A DNA stretch of 64,000 bases, from NCBI RefSeq assembly GCF_030403745.1, contig NZ_JAQMWP010000007.1, positions 124,001-188,000 of the forward strand, written 5' to 3'. This DNA comes from Streptomyces sp. S.PB5 (lineage in GTDB: Bacteria; Actinomycetota; Actinomycetes; Streptomycetales; Streptomycetaceae). Shown here in pieces: positions 1 through 19,849 of this stretch; the stretch's first letter is position 1; every line of letters starts with the position of its first letter. The notes under the pieces are model-generated. The model ran no database searches, was not told where the DNA came from, and was given only the letters and a program-made list of their open reading frames with translations. The position numbers and the translations under genes were made by a program.

Positions 1-1134
1 GACCTGGTGACACTGCGGAACCCCACCAGCGAGTACAGCTTCCTCTGCTACCTGAAGAGCAAGGGACGGCTGATCGACTTCATCAACCACAAGAACCTCT
101 TCCCGCTGCGGGTGGAGTTCCACGACTACTTCGAGTGGGCCGCGGCCAAGGTCGGCCACCTCGTCTCCTACGGCCACGAGGTCGTCGCCGTGTCGCCCGT
201 CGTCCGCGACGAGATCGTGGACCACCTGGAGGTGACCGTCCGTTCGCCGGAAGGCCTCTCGCTCCACCGGGCCCGCAACCTCGTCATCGGTACCGGCCTG
301 CGCCCCCTCATGCCCGAGGGCGTCGAGCGCACCGACCGCGTGTGGCACAACGCCGAACTGCTCACGAAGGTCGAGGGGTTGACGGGCACCTCGCCCTCCC
401 GCTTCGTCGTCGTGGGCGCCGGACAGAGCGCCGCCGAGAACGTCGCCTATCTGCACCGGCGTTTCCCCGAGGCGGAGATCTGCGCTGTCTTCTCCCGCTA
501 CGGCTACAGCCCCGCCGACGACAGCAGCTTCGCCAACCGGATCTTCGACCCCGAAGCGGTCGACGAGTACTTCACCGCACCCGACGACGTCAAACGCAGC
601 CTGATGGACTACCACGGCAACACCAACTACTCCGTGGTGGACATCGACCTGATCGACGACCTGTACCGGCAGATGTACCAGGAGAAGGTCCTCGGCACCG
701 AGCGGCTGCGCTTCCTCAACGTGTCCCGCCTCGCGGGGGTCGAGGAGACCCCGGACAAGGCGCGGGCCATCGTGAAGTCCCTGGTCACCGGCGAAGAGAC
801 GATCCTGGACGCCGATGTGGTCATCTGCGCCACCGGCTACAGTCCCGCCGACCCGCTCGGGCTCATCGGCGAGGTCGCGGACCTCTGCCACCGCGACGAC
901 GAGGGTCGGGTGCGCGTCGAACGCGACTACCGCGTGGCCGCCCGCCCCGAACTGCGCTGCGGCATCTACCTCCAGGGAGGCACCGAGCACACCCACGGCA
1001 TCACCTCGTCCCTGCTCTCCAACACCGCCATCAGGGTCGGCGAGATCCTCGACTCGGTCATCGACCGCACCCTCAAGATCGCCTCGGACGAGGCCCGTTC
1101 GGTCGCGGACGGGATCGGCAGCACCACCCGCTAG
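1..1134 (+). CDS. cchB: L-ornithine N5-monooxygenase, C-terminal part (coelichelin CchB)
   Basis: Flavin- and NADPH-dependent hydroxylase that makes N5-hydroxyornithine for the siderophore. The reading frame is open to the left edge, so the start and the FAD-binding N-terminus lie outside the window; 377 residues are visible. The conserved segment NPTSEYSFLCYL opens the visible part. An NADPH-binding GAGQSAAEN motif is encoded near 415-435 and the family's ATGY motif at 829-840. The stop at 1132-1134 is followed 69 bp later by the permease gene cchC. Gene order matches the coelichelin locus, where the formyltransferase cchA precedes cchB, so cchA is expected just outside the window. The family call is secure; the exact product follows from context. 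Confidence 0.93.
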   Translation, partial: DLVTLRNPTSEYSFLCYLKSKGRLIDFINHKNLFPLRVEFHDYFEWAAAKVGHLVSYGHEVVAVSPVVRDEIVDHLEVTVRSPEGLSLHRARNLVIGTGLRPLMPEGVERTDRVWHNAELLTKVEGLTGTSPSRFVVVGAGQSAAENVAYLHRRFPEAEICAVFSRYGYSPADDSSFANRIFDPEAVDEYFTAPDDVKRSLMDYHGNTNYSVVDIDLIDDLYRQMYQEKVLGTERLRFLNVSRLAGVEETPDKARAIVKSLVTGEETILDADVVICATGYSPADPLGLIGEVADLCHRDDEGRVRVERDYRVAARPELRCGIYLQGGTEHTHGITSSLLSNTAIRVGEILDSVIDRTLKIASDEARSVADGIGSTTR

Positions 1135-1203
1135 CTCCACGGGTGCGCGGTCGGACGGCTCGGCCGCGTACCCGGTTCGATCAAAGGGATAACGTACGTC
1201 CAC

Positions 1204-2262
1204 ATGGGCATGACTGCAGTCGAGCGCGCCGCGCCCAAGGGCTCAACACCAGCCCGACAGCGGCGGGTTGTGGGTCTCGGCATCCTGGTGGTGGTCCTCG
1301 TCGTCGCCGCGGCGGTGTCGTTGGCCGTCGGTGCGCGGGCGCTGAGCCCCGGCCAGGTGTGGCACGGGCTGTTCGCGGGACCGGACGCCGACCAGCGGCT
1401 CACCGAGATCAGGCTGATCGTGCGGACCGTACGCGTGCCCCGGACGGTGCTCGCCGTGGTGGCGGGCATCGCCCTGGGCGTCGGCGGCGCGCTGATCCAG
1501 GGGTACACCCGCAACCCCATCGCCGACACGGGCCTGTTGGGGGTGAACTCCGGCGCGTCCTTCACCGTGGTGCTGGCGATATCCGTGTTCGGGCTCGGCG
1601 ATCCCTTCCAGTACGTCTGGTTCGCCTTCCTGGGTGCGGCGGCGGCCGGCGTCGTGGTGTTCGGGCTGTCGAGTCTCGGCCGGGGGGCGGGCAACCCGCT
1701 GACCCTCGCGCTGGCCGGGCAGGGCGTCGCGGTCTTCCTCGCGGCGATGACCACGGCGATCGCGCTGTCGGACCAGGCGGCGCTGAACGCGCTGCGGTTC
1801 TGGAACGCGGGCTCCGTCGCCGGCGTCGGCTTCGACGTCATCTGGCCGGTGACGGCGTTCATCGGGGTCGGTCTGGTGCTGGCGCTCAGTACCCTGCCCG
1901 CCATCAACCTGCTCAACCTCGGCGACGACGTGGCCCGGGGGCTCGGGCTGAACATCGCCCGCAGCCGGATCGTCGGCATCGTCGCCATCACCCTGCTGGC
2001 GGGCGCGGCGACGGCGGCCTGCGGCCCCATCGCGTTCCTCGGACTCATGGTGGCCCACGTGGCCCGGTACCTCACCGGGCCCGACTACCGCTGGCTGGTG
2101 CCGTACGCGGGGCTGCTCGGCGCGATCGTCCTGCTGGTCTGCGACATCGTGGGGCGGCTGGTGGTGCGGCCGGGCGAGCTGGACGCGGGCGTGGTGGTCG
2201 CCCTCCTCGGTGCCCCGTTCTTCGCGGCTCTGGTGTGGCTCGGAAAGTTCAAGAACGCATGA
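1204..2262 (+). CDS. cchC: ferric-siderophore ABC transporter permease (FecCD family, CchC)
   Basis: Integral membrane subunit of the ferri-siderophore importer, 352 residues, normal for FecCD permeases. An N-terminal segment rich in Val, Leu and Ala is the first of about ten membrane spans. The conserved GGALIQGYTRNPIADTG segment and a later GPIAFLGLMVAHVAR segment are FecCD signatures. ATG 1204 is preceded by AAGGGA near 1186; a second in-frame ATG lies at 1210. The stop overlaps the start of cchD in an ATGA arrangement, so the two permeases are translationally coupled and presumably form the transmembrane heterodimer served by the ATPase CchE and the lipoprotein CchF. Confidence 0.92.
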   Translation: MGMTAVERAAPKGSTPARQRRVVGLGILVVVLVVAAAVSLAVGARALSPGQVWHGLFAGPDADQRLTEIRLIVRTVRVPRTVLAVVAGIALGVGGALIQGYTRNPIADTGLLGVNSGASFTVVLAISVFGLGDPFQYVWFAFLGAAAAGVVVFGLSSLGRGAGNPLTLALAGQGVAVFLAAMTTAIALSDQAALNALRFWNAGSVAGVGFDVIWPVTAFIGVGLVLALSTLPAINLLNLGDDVARGLGLNIARSRIVGIVAITLLAGAATAACGPIAFLGLMVAHVARYLTGPDYRWLVPYAGLLGAIVLLVCDIVGRLVVRPGELDAGVVVALLGAPFFAALVWLGKFKNA

Positions 2263-3320
2263 ACGGGACAGAAGTGAAGCCCTCGTTGACGCCGGGCGTG
2301 CGGCTCGGCCGGGTGTCGTTCGTGTGGCGGCCCTGGATCGTGAGCGTCACGCTGCTGCTGGCCGCGGCGACCTTCCTGCTGTTCTGTCTGTCCATCGGCA
2401 TCGGGGACTTCCCCATCAGCCTGTCCCGGGTGATCGCCACCCTCTTCGGCCGGGGGGAACGGGTCGACGAGTTCGTCATCATGGATCTGCGGCTGCCGCG
2501 GGCCCTGGCCGGACTCGTCGTCGGTGTCGCGCTGGGGGTGTCCGGGGCCATCACCCAGTCCATCGCCCGAAATCCGCTGGCCAGTCCGGACGTTCTCGGG
2601 ATCACCGGCGGTGCCGGTGCGGTCGCCGTGTTCCTGGTGACGGTGTCGGGCGGCACCGCCGCGGCGATCGTGGACACCGTGGGGCTGTCGGCGGCGGCGC
2701 TCTGCGGCGGTCTCGGCACGGGGCTGCTGGTCTACTTCCTGGCGTGGCGGCGCGGGATCGACGGCTTCCGGCTCATCCTCATCGGCATCTCGGTGACCGC
2801 CGTCGCTGAGGCGATCACCACCTGGCTGCTCGCCACGGGCGACATCCGGGACGTGGCCCGGGCGCAGGCGTGGCTGGTCGGCTCGCTGGACGGCCGCTCG
2901 TGGGGCGAGGTCCGGATCGCGCTGTGGTGCACGCTCGTCCTCCTCGCCGTGGTGTGGGCGGTCGCCTTCCAGTTCAAGCCGCTGCACTTCGGCGACGAGG
3001 TCGCCGCGGGCCTGGGCGTGCGGTACTCGGCGGTGCGGGCGGTCATGCTGCTGTGCGCGGTCCTGCTGGCCGGCGCCGCGGTGAGCGCGGCGGGACCGGT
3101 CCCGTTCGTCGCCCTGGTGGCGCCGCAGGTGGCGCTGCGGCTGGCGCGATGTCCGACACCGCCGCTGATGGCCTCCGGGCTGGTCGGGGCGCTGCTGCTG
3201 ATCGGCGCCGACCTGATCGCGCGCACGGCGCTCCCGGTCTCGCTCCCGGTCGGCGTGGTGACCGCCGTGATCGGAGGGCCTTTCCTCGTTTATCTGCTGG
3301 TGCGGGCCAACCTCAGATAG
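2259..3320 (+). CDS. cchD: ferric-siderophore ABC transporter permease (FecCD family, CchD)
   Basis: Second FecCD permease of the importer, 353 residues. The frame is open far upstream through cchB and cchC, but ATG 2259 is chosen because it overlaps the cchC stop (ATGA), it begins a normal FecCD N-terminus, and the upstream part of the frame has the Arg- and Gly-rich composition of shadow translation. The family segment GAITQSIARNPLASPDVLG and the late GPVPFVALVAPQVAL segment are visible. Multiple hydrophobic helices cover the protein. It should pair with CchC in the membrane. Confidence 0.92.
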   Translation: MNGTEVKPSLTPGVRLGRVSFVWRPWIVSVTLLLAAATFLLFCLSIGIGDFPISLSRVIATLFGRGERVDEFVIMDLRLPRALAGLVVGVALGVSGAITQSIARNPLASPDVLGITGGAGAVAVFLVTVSGGTAAAIVDTVGLSAAALCGGLGTGLLVYFLAWRRGIDGFRLILIGISVTAVAEAITTWLLATGDIRDVARAQAWLVGSLDGRSWGEVRIALWCTLVLLAVVWAVAFQFKPLHFGDEVAAGLGVRYSAVRAVMLLCAVLLAGAAVSAAGPVPFVALVAPQVALRLARCPTPPLMASGLVGALLLIGADLIARTALPVSLPVGVVTAVIGGPFLVYLLVRANLR

Positions 3321-3332
3321 ATGATGCGAAAG

Positions 3333-3351
3333 TAAGGTAAGCCTAAACGTA
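3333..3351. promoter_or_regulatory. iron-box-like site upstream of cchE
   Basis: TAAGGTAAGCCTAAACGTA matches 13 of 19 positions of the actinobacterial DmdR1/IdeR consensus TTAGGTTAGGCTAACCTAA. It ends 9 bp before the cchE start, so a metal-loaded repressor would cover the initiation region. It is the weakest of the four sites in this locus, and its position suggests cchE has its own iron-repressed promoter. Confidence 0.55.
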
Positions 3352-3360
3352 GGGGGCCAT

Positions 3361-4197
3361 GTGGTCGCTCAGGACATGACCGAGGTCAAGGCCGCGGTGG
3401 AGGACGTCGCACGGCTGGCGGCCAGGGACGTCACGGTCGGGTACGGCAGCCGGATCGTCATCGACGAACTCGACGTGTCGATCCCGGCCGGGGTCATCAC
3501 GACGATCATCGGCCCCAACGGCTGTGGGAAGTCGACCCTGTTGAGGACCCTGTCACGCCTGCTCAAGCCGACCCGGGGTGCGGTCCTCCTCGACGGCGAC
3601 GACATCGTCCGGCTCAAGACCCGGGACGTGGCGAAGAAACTCGGCCTGCTGCCGCAGACTCCGGTCGCGCCCGAGGGGCTGACGGTCGCCGACCTGGTCG
3701 CCAGGGGCCGCCATCCGCACCAGAGCTGGCTGCGGCAGTGGTCCTCGGACGACGCCGCCGTGGTGGAGCGGGCGTTGGCCATGACCGGGGTGTCCGACCT
3801 GGCCGACCGTGCCGTCGACACCCTGTCCGGCGGGCAGCGGCAGCGCGTGTGGATCTCGATGACCCTGGCCCAGGGCACCGATCTGCTGCTGCTCGACGAG
3901 CCGACCACCTATCTGGACCTGGCGCACGCGATCGACGTGCTCGACCTGGTGGACGACCTGCACGAGTCGGGACGCACCGTCGTGATGGTCCTCCACGACC
4001 TCAACCTGGCGACGCGCTACAGCGACAACCTCGTGGTGATGAAGGACGGGGCGATCCTGGCGCAGGGGCATCCCCGTGACGTCATCACCGCCGAGTTGCT
4101 CCACGAGGCGTTCGGGCTGCGCGCCATGGTGATCGACGATCCGGCGGGCGACCGGCCGCTCATCGTTCCCATCGGCCGTGCCCACACGGGTGGTTGA
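3361..4197 (+). CDS. cchE: ferric-siderophore ABC transporter ATP-binding protein (CchE)
   Basis: Cytoplasmic ATPase energising import through CchC and CchD, 278 residues. Walker A GPNGCGKST lies at residues 51-59, the signature LSGGQ at 155-159, and Walker B LLLLDEP at 175-181, followed by TTYLDL and the H-loop VLHDLN. This is the FepC/FhuC class. The GTG at 3361 follows AGGGGG at 3351-3356; an ATG at 3376 preceded by AGGAC is an alternative that removes five residues. The gene lies 40 bp after cchD with an iron-box-like site between them, so it is probably both read through from cchCD and separately iron regulated. Confidence 0.92.
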   Translation: MVAQDMTEVKAAVEDVARLAARDVTVGYGSRIVIDELDVSIPAGVITTIIGPNGCGKSTLLRTLSRLLKPTRGAVLLDGDDIVRLKTRDVAKKLGLLPQTPVAPEGLTVADLVARGRHPHQSWLRQWSSDDAAVVERALAMTGVSDLADRAVDTLSGGQRQRVWISMTLAQGTDLLLLDEPTTYLDLAHAIDVLDLVDDLHESGRTVVMVLHDLNLATRYSDNLVVMKDGAILAQGHPRDVITAELLHEAFGLRAMVIDDPAGDRPLIVPIGRAHTGG

Positions 4198-4235
4198 ACC
4201 GGCGGCCGTCGAACTGCCCCGGGAAACAGGGATAG

Positions 4236-4254
4236 TTAGGCTAGGCTAACCACA
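4236..4254. promoter_or_regulatory. iron box upstream of cchF
   Basis: TTAGGCTAGGCTAACCACA matches 16 of 19 positions of the DmdR1/IdeR consensus TTAGGTTAGGCTAACCTAA. It lies in the 127-bp gap before the cchF start at 4325, about 70 bp upstream of that ATG, where it would cover a promoter for cchF and cchG. Confidence 0.8.
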
Positions 4255-4324
4255 TTTTTGTGGATAAGGTTTGCCTGCCCTTAGAACGAGGCGCAGCGGA
4301 CAGTGCGAAGGCAAGGGATTGCGG

Positions 4325-5386
4325 ATGCTCCTCCAGAGAACGGCCCTCACAAAGCCTTGGCGGCGGTTGGCGGCGACGGTGTCCGCCGCGACCCTCGCCG
4401 TCGGCCTCCTAGCGGGATGCGGATCCGACTCGTCGGACGAGCCGAGCGGCGACAGCAGCACCGAAGCCGCTGCCGACGCCGGGGCCTTCCCGGTCACGGT
4501 GGAGCACGCGTTCGGGTCCACGAAGGTCGAGAAGGCCCCGGAACGGGTCGTCACCGTCGGCTACACCGACGACCAGACGGTCCTGGCGTTCGGCATCAAA
4601 CCGGTCGGCATGGTGGACCAGTACCCCAACCCGCCCGGTCAGAGCCCCGACATCAACACGCAGTGGCCCTGGGTGAAGGACAAGTGGGGCGACACCAAGC
4701 CCGAGGTCATCATGAAGAACGGTGACTCCGGCCCCAACTACGAGAAGATCGCCGCCCTGCGCCCGGATCTGATCATCGCGGTCTACTCCGAGGTCGACCA
4801 GGCCGCCTACGACAAGCTCTCCAAGATCGCCCCGACGGTCGGCCGCACCAAGGCCGAGAAGGAGCCCTTCAGCGCGCCCTGGCAGGACAACGCCCTGCAG
4901 ATCGCCACGGCACTCGGCAAGGCCGAGGAGGGCGAGAAGATGATCGCCGACGTCCAGAGCCGGCTGGACGCGGCCAAGAAGGCGCACCCCGAGTTCGCCG
5001 GCCAGAAGGCGGTCGCGCTGTCCTGGTACGAGAACTCGGTGGCGCCCTTCACCTCCACCGACGTACGCGGCCGGCTGGTGTCGGGCATCGGCTTCCAGTA
5101 CCAGACCGAGATCGACAAGGTCGCGGACGGCAGCTTCTACACCAAGCTCTCCCCGGAGCGCATCGACCTGGTCGACGTCGACCACATCTTCGTCATCAAC
5201 GACAAGGCCGACACCGACGCGCTGAAGAAGTTCAAGCTCTTCGCCAACCTGGACGCCGTGAAGAAGGGCAACGTGTCGTACCTGCTGGACAGTGAGGGCC
5301 CGGCGGTCGGCGCGGCCATCTCCCAGGGCACCCTGCTGTCGATGCCGTACGCGATCGACGAGCTCGTCAAGTCGGCGGCCGGCTAG
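4325..5386 (+). CDS. cchF: ferric-siderophore-binding lipoprotein (CchF)
   Basis: Extracytoplasmic receptor that hands iron-loaded coelichelin-type siderophore to CchC/CchD. The frame is open upstream to 4271, but ATG 4325 is preferred because AAGGGA sits at 4313-4318 and translation then gives a lipoprotein signal: positive residues, a hydrophobic stretch and the lipobox LLAGC with Cys32. The mature part starts with a Ser/Asp/Glu-rich linker and then the periplasmic-binding type II fold of FepB/FhuD proteins, with ERVVTVGYTDDQTVLAFG as the typical first strand and helix. Length is 353 residues. It follows an iron box, and cchG begins 2 bp after its stop. Confidence 0.93.
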   Translation: MLLQRTALTKPWRRLAATVSAATLAVGLLAGCGSDSSDEPSGDSSTEAAADAGAFPVTVEHAFGSTKVEKAPERVVTVGYTDDQTVLAFGIKPVGMVDQYPNPPGQSPDINTQWPWVKDKWGDTKPEVIMKNGDSGPNYEKIAALRPDLIIAVYSEVDQAAYDKLSKIAPTVGRTKAEKEPFSAPWQDNALQIATALGKAEEGEKMIADVQSRLDAAKKAHPEFAGQKAVALSWYENSVAPFTSTDVRGRLVSGIGFQYQTEIDKVADGSFYTKLSPERIDLVDVDHIFVINDKADTDALKKFKLFANLDAVKKGNVSYLLDSEGPAVGAAISQGTLLSMPYAIDELVKSAAG

Positions 5387-5388
5387 GT

Positions 5389-7176
5389 GTGACTGTCACC
5401 GAGACGCAAGCCGCCCCGGCGGCACTGCACACCACCACGGGACGCGAGGCGGCCCGCTGGGTCGCCGCGCACTGCCGTGAGGTGCCGTGGCTGACGGCCG
5501 CCACCGTCGTCACCTCGGTGGCCGGGGCGGCCCTCCAGGTCCTCCCGGTGCTCCTGCTCGGCCGGGTGGTCGACGGGGTCGTCGACGGGGAGTCCCGCTC
5601 GGTCCTGGTCAGGATCGGGGTGCTGATGGTGGCCGCCGCGCTGCTCGGCGCGGTGGCCACCGCGATGTCGACCTATCTGATCGGGCGGCTCGGCGCCGAT
5701 CTGCTCGCGAAGCTGCGGGAGGCCGCCGTCCGGGCGGTGCTCGGGATGCCGAGCGCACGCATCGAGCAGGTCGGCCGGGGCGATGTGCTCTCCCGGGTCG
5801 GCGACGACGTCGCCGTGCTCTCCCGGGGCATCCGCATGGCCGTCCCGACCGTGTTCTCGGCGGGCGTGCTGATCGTCATCGCGACGGCCGGCATGTTCGG
5901 CCTGGACTGGCGGCTCGGCCTCGCCGGCGCCGGCGCGCTGCCCGCGTACGCGCTCGCGCTGCGCTGGTACCTCCCGCGCTCCGCCCCGCTCTACCGCAAG
6001 CAGCGGGTGGCCCAGGCCGACCGCGCACAGGCGCTGATCAGCGGCCTGAACGGCATCGACACGGTCCGGGCGTACCGCCTGGAGGAGGCCTTCCGCGAGC
6101 AGGTCACCCACGAGTCCCGGCGGGTGCGGGACCTGGGCATCGAGGTGTTCCGCTTCTTCGGCAGGTTCGTGGGCCGGGAGAACCGCGCAGAGTTCATCGG
6201 ACTGACCCTGATCCTCGGCGTCGGCTACGCCCTGCTGGAGGCGGATGCCGCGAGCATCGGGGAGGTGTCGGCGGCCCCGCTGCTCTTCCACCGGCTGTTC
6301 GTCCCGCTCGGCATGGTGATGTTCACCTTCGACGAGGCACAGAAGTCGGGAGCGAGCCTGACCCGGCTGGTCGGGGTGCTGGGGGAGGAGGCGGAGGACC
6401 GTCTCGTGGGCGACGCGGCCGTCGCGGCGGCGGACCCCGTGTCGTACCCGGTGACGGTGGAGGGCGTGACCTTCAGCTATCCCGGCACCCGGGAGCCGGT
6501 CCTGAAGGACGTCGACCTGGCGATCCCGTCCGGCGGTTCCCTCGCGCTGGTGGGGGCGACCGGCGCCGGCAAGACCACGCTGGCCGCGCTCGTCGCGGGC
6601 ATCGGGACCCCGCAGTCCGGGACGGTGCGCATCGGGTCCACCGACCTCGCGGATCTGGACGAGGCAGGGGCGCGGGCCCTGGTGAGCATCCTGACGCAGG
6701 AGACGCATGTGTTCTCCGGCCCGCTCGCCGACGACCTGCGCCTGGCCGCGCCGCAGGCGACGGACGCCGAACTGACGGACGCGCTGCGGACGGTCGGCGC
6801 CGACGGCTGGGTCGAGGCCCTTCCCGAGGGGATCGACACGCCCGTCGGCGAGGGCGGTGAACGCCTGGACGTCACCAAGGTCGCCCAGATCGCCCTGGCG
6901 CGGCTGGTGCTGGGCCGGGCGCCCGTGGTGGTGCTCGACGAGTCGACCGCGGAGGCGGGCAGTGAGGGCGCCGCCGAGCTGGAGCGGGCCGTGCTGGCCG
7001 CGTGCGCGGGACGGACCACGCTGTTCGTGGCGCACCGGCTGACCCAGGCGATGGCGGCGGACCGGATCGCCGTACTCGATGAGGGGCGCGTCGTGGAGCA
7101 AGGCACCCATGAGGAGTTGGTGGCTCTGGAGGGCCGGTACGCACGGCTGTGGCAGGCCTGGAGAGAGGGTAGTTAG
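5389..7176 (+). CDS. cchG: half ABC exporter with intact Walker motifs but degenerate signature (CchG)
   Basis: Fused six-helix exporter domain (about residues 35-320) and ATPase domain (355-595), probably part of the siderophore exporter. Walker A GATGAGKTT (389-397), the Q-loop Gln in SILTQETHVFSG, Walker B VVVLDE (513-518) and the H-loop His549 (AHRL) are intact. The place of the LSGGQ signature reads LDVTK (493-497), and the D-loop reads AEAG instead of SALD. CchI shows the opposite pattern, which argues for a CchG-CchI heterodimer with one complete ATP site. GTG 5389 starts 2 bp after the cchF stop with no clear Shine-Dalgarno, so translation is probably coupled. Confidence 0.88.
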   Translation: MTVTETQAAPAALHTTTGREAARWVAAHCREVPWLTAATVVTSVAGAALQVLPVLLLGRVVDGVVDGESRSVLVRIGVLMVAAALLGAVATAMSTYLIGRLGADLLAKLREAAVRAVLGMPSARIEQVGRGDVLSRVGDDVAVLSRGIRMAVPTVFSAGVLIVIATAGMFGLDWRLGLAGAGALPAYALALRWYLPRSAPLYRKQRVAQADRAQALISGLNGIDTVRAYRLEEAFREQVTHESRRVRDLGIEVFRFFGRFVGRENRAEFIGLTLILGVGYALLEADAASIGEVSAAPLLFHRLFVPLGMVMFTFDEAQKSGASLTRLVGVLGEEAEDRLVGDAAVAAADPVSYPVTVEGVTFSYPGTREPVLKDVDLAIPSGGSLALVGATGAGKTTLAALVAGIGTPQSGTVRIGSTDLADLDEAGARALVSILTQETHVFSGPLADDLRLAAPQATDAELTDALRTVGADGWVEALPEGIDTPVGEGGERLDVTKVAQIALARLVLGRAPVVVLDESTAEAGSEGAAELERAVLAACAGRTTLFVAHRLTQAMAADRIAVLDEGRVVEQGTHEELVALEGRYARLWQAWREGS

Positions 7177-7182
7177 GGCGTA

Positions 7183-7201
7183 CTTACTTAGGCTAGCCTA
7201 A
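7183..7201. promoter_or_regulatory. iron box upstream of cchH
   Basis: Contains the perfect 14-bp palindrome TTAGGCTAGCCTAA (7188-7201). The 19-bp frame matches 14 of 19 positions of the DmdR1/IdeR consensus. It lies between cchG and the NRPS gene, 33 bp before the cchH start, and would control cchH and the overlapping cchI. Confidence 0.75.
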
Positions 7202-7233
7202 CTTTCTTACCGTGGAAGGGTGCTGAGTCTTCG

Positions 7234-18124
<10,891 letters not shown>

Positions 18125-18138
<14 letters not shown>

Positions 18139-19825
18139 CACCCAAGCGCCCCGCTCCGGGGCCGACATCCTCCGGATCGCCCTGCGCCGCAACGTGGGCG
18201 CGATGGTCTGGGGCACCGTCCTGATGGGCCTGTACCAGGCCGGCGAGACGGCGTTCCCGATCGCGCTCGGCCTGATCGTCGAGCAGATGATGGACAACCG
18301 CAGCCCCGGCTCGTTCGGCCTGTCGATCGGGGCGCTGGCCGTGATCGTCACGACGGTGTCGCTGTCGTGGCGGTTCGGCATGCGCATCCTGCAGAAGGCC
18401 AACACCAGCGAGGCACACCGCTGGCGGGTACGGGTCGCGGCCTGCGGACTCCAGCCGGTGGCCAGGGACGTCGACCTGAAGTCCGGCGAGGTGCTGACCA
18501 TCGCCACCGAGGACGCCGACCAGACCGCCGACATCATCGAGGTGGTCCCGCTGCTGCTCAGTTCACTGGTCGCGGTGCTGGTCGCGGCGGTCGCGCTCGG
18601 CCTGGCCGACCTCCGCCTCGGGCTGCTGGTGATCGTGGGAACCGTCGCGATCCTGTCGATCCTCAGCGTGCTGTCCAAACGGATCGGCGACAGCACCCAG
18701 GAACAGCAGGCCCGGGTGGCACGCGCGGGCGCCAAGGTCGCCGACCTGATCACCGGCCTGCGCCCGCTGCACGGCTTCGGCGGCAACCACGCGGCGTTCG
18801 GGTCGTACCGCAAGGTCAGCACGGAGGCCAAGCACCAGGCGGTCACCGTCGCCAAGGTCAACGGCGCCTACGCCGGCGCCGCGCTGGCCCTGAACGCGCT
18901 CCTGGCCGCCGCGGTGACCCTGATGGCGGGCTGGCTGGCGTTCGAGGGCCGCATCAGCGTCGGCGAGCTGGTCATGGCGGTGGGGCTCGCACAGTTCATC
19001 ATCGAACCGCTCAAACTCTTCTCGGAGATGCCGAAGTACGTCATGATCGCCCGCGCGTCGGCCGAGCGGATGGCGCTGGTGCTGACCGCGCCGCCGGTGG
19101 CGACTCCGGGTTCCGAACGCCCGGCGGCGGGCGGTGAACTGGAGATCGACTGCGTCCGGTACGGGACTCTGCGCAAGGTGAAGTTCCAGGTGGCCGCCGG
19201 GGAGTTCGTGGCGATCGCCGCGTATCAGCCGCGCGCGGCGGCCGACTTGGCGTCGGTCCTGGCCGTGCGGGTCCCGCCCGGTGCGTACGAGGGAGCGGTG
19301 CGGCTCGACGGGCAGGACCTCGCGGACCTGTCGGTCGAGGCGGTCCGCGAGCACCTCCTGGTGAACCCCTACGACGCGGAGATCTTCGCCGGGACCCTCC
19401 GCAGCAACATCGACCCCTCGGGCAGCAGCCGGACGGTGCCCGAGGCCGTCGAGGCGTCCATGCTCACCGACGTCGTCGCCCTGCACCGCGAGGGCCTCGA
19501 CTACGGTGTCCGCGACCGGGGCGCGAACCTCTCCGGCGGACAGCGCCAACGGCTGTCACTGGCCCGCGCGTTGGCGGCCGACACCGACATCCTGGTCCTG
19601 CACGACCCGACGACGGCCGTCGACGCGGTCACCGAACAGCTCATCGCCCGCAACATCGCGCGGCTGCGCCGGGGCCGGACCACCGTCGTGCTCACCAGCA
19701 GCCCTGCCCTGCTGGACGCCGCCGACCGGGTCCTGGTCCTGGACGACGGCGTGATCACGGCCGAGGACACGCATCGCAACCTGCTCGCCACCGACGAGGA
19801 CTACTGCCGCGCGGTGGCGAGATGA
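18125..19825 (+). CDS. cchI: half ABC exporter lacking Walker A but with intact signature (CchI)
   Basis: Six-helix exporter domain (about residues 20-315) plus ATPase domain, 566 residues. ATG 18125 overlaps the cchH stop by 14 bp; a TTG at 18110 with GGAAG upstream is an alternative start. The LSGGQRQRLSLARAL signature (469 onward) and the D-loop TTAVD are intact. Walker A is gone (AYQPRAAAD at about 366-374, no GK[ST]), the Q-loop Gln is Asn414, Walker B reads ILVLHDP (Asp to His, Glu to Asp), and the H-loop His is Ser525. Alone it should not hydrolyse ATP. It complements CchG motif for motif, so the pair probably forms an asymmetric siderophore exporter. Confidence 0.88.
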
Positions 19826-19849
19826 CCGGGCCCGCCGGCGGAGCGTGCG

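Noticed and set aside
135..2258. Upstream extension of the cchD reading frame
   Set aside because: Arg- and Gly-rich shadow through cchB and cchC; the conserved FecCD sequence begins at ATG 2259 with an ATGA overlap.
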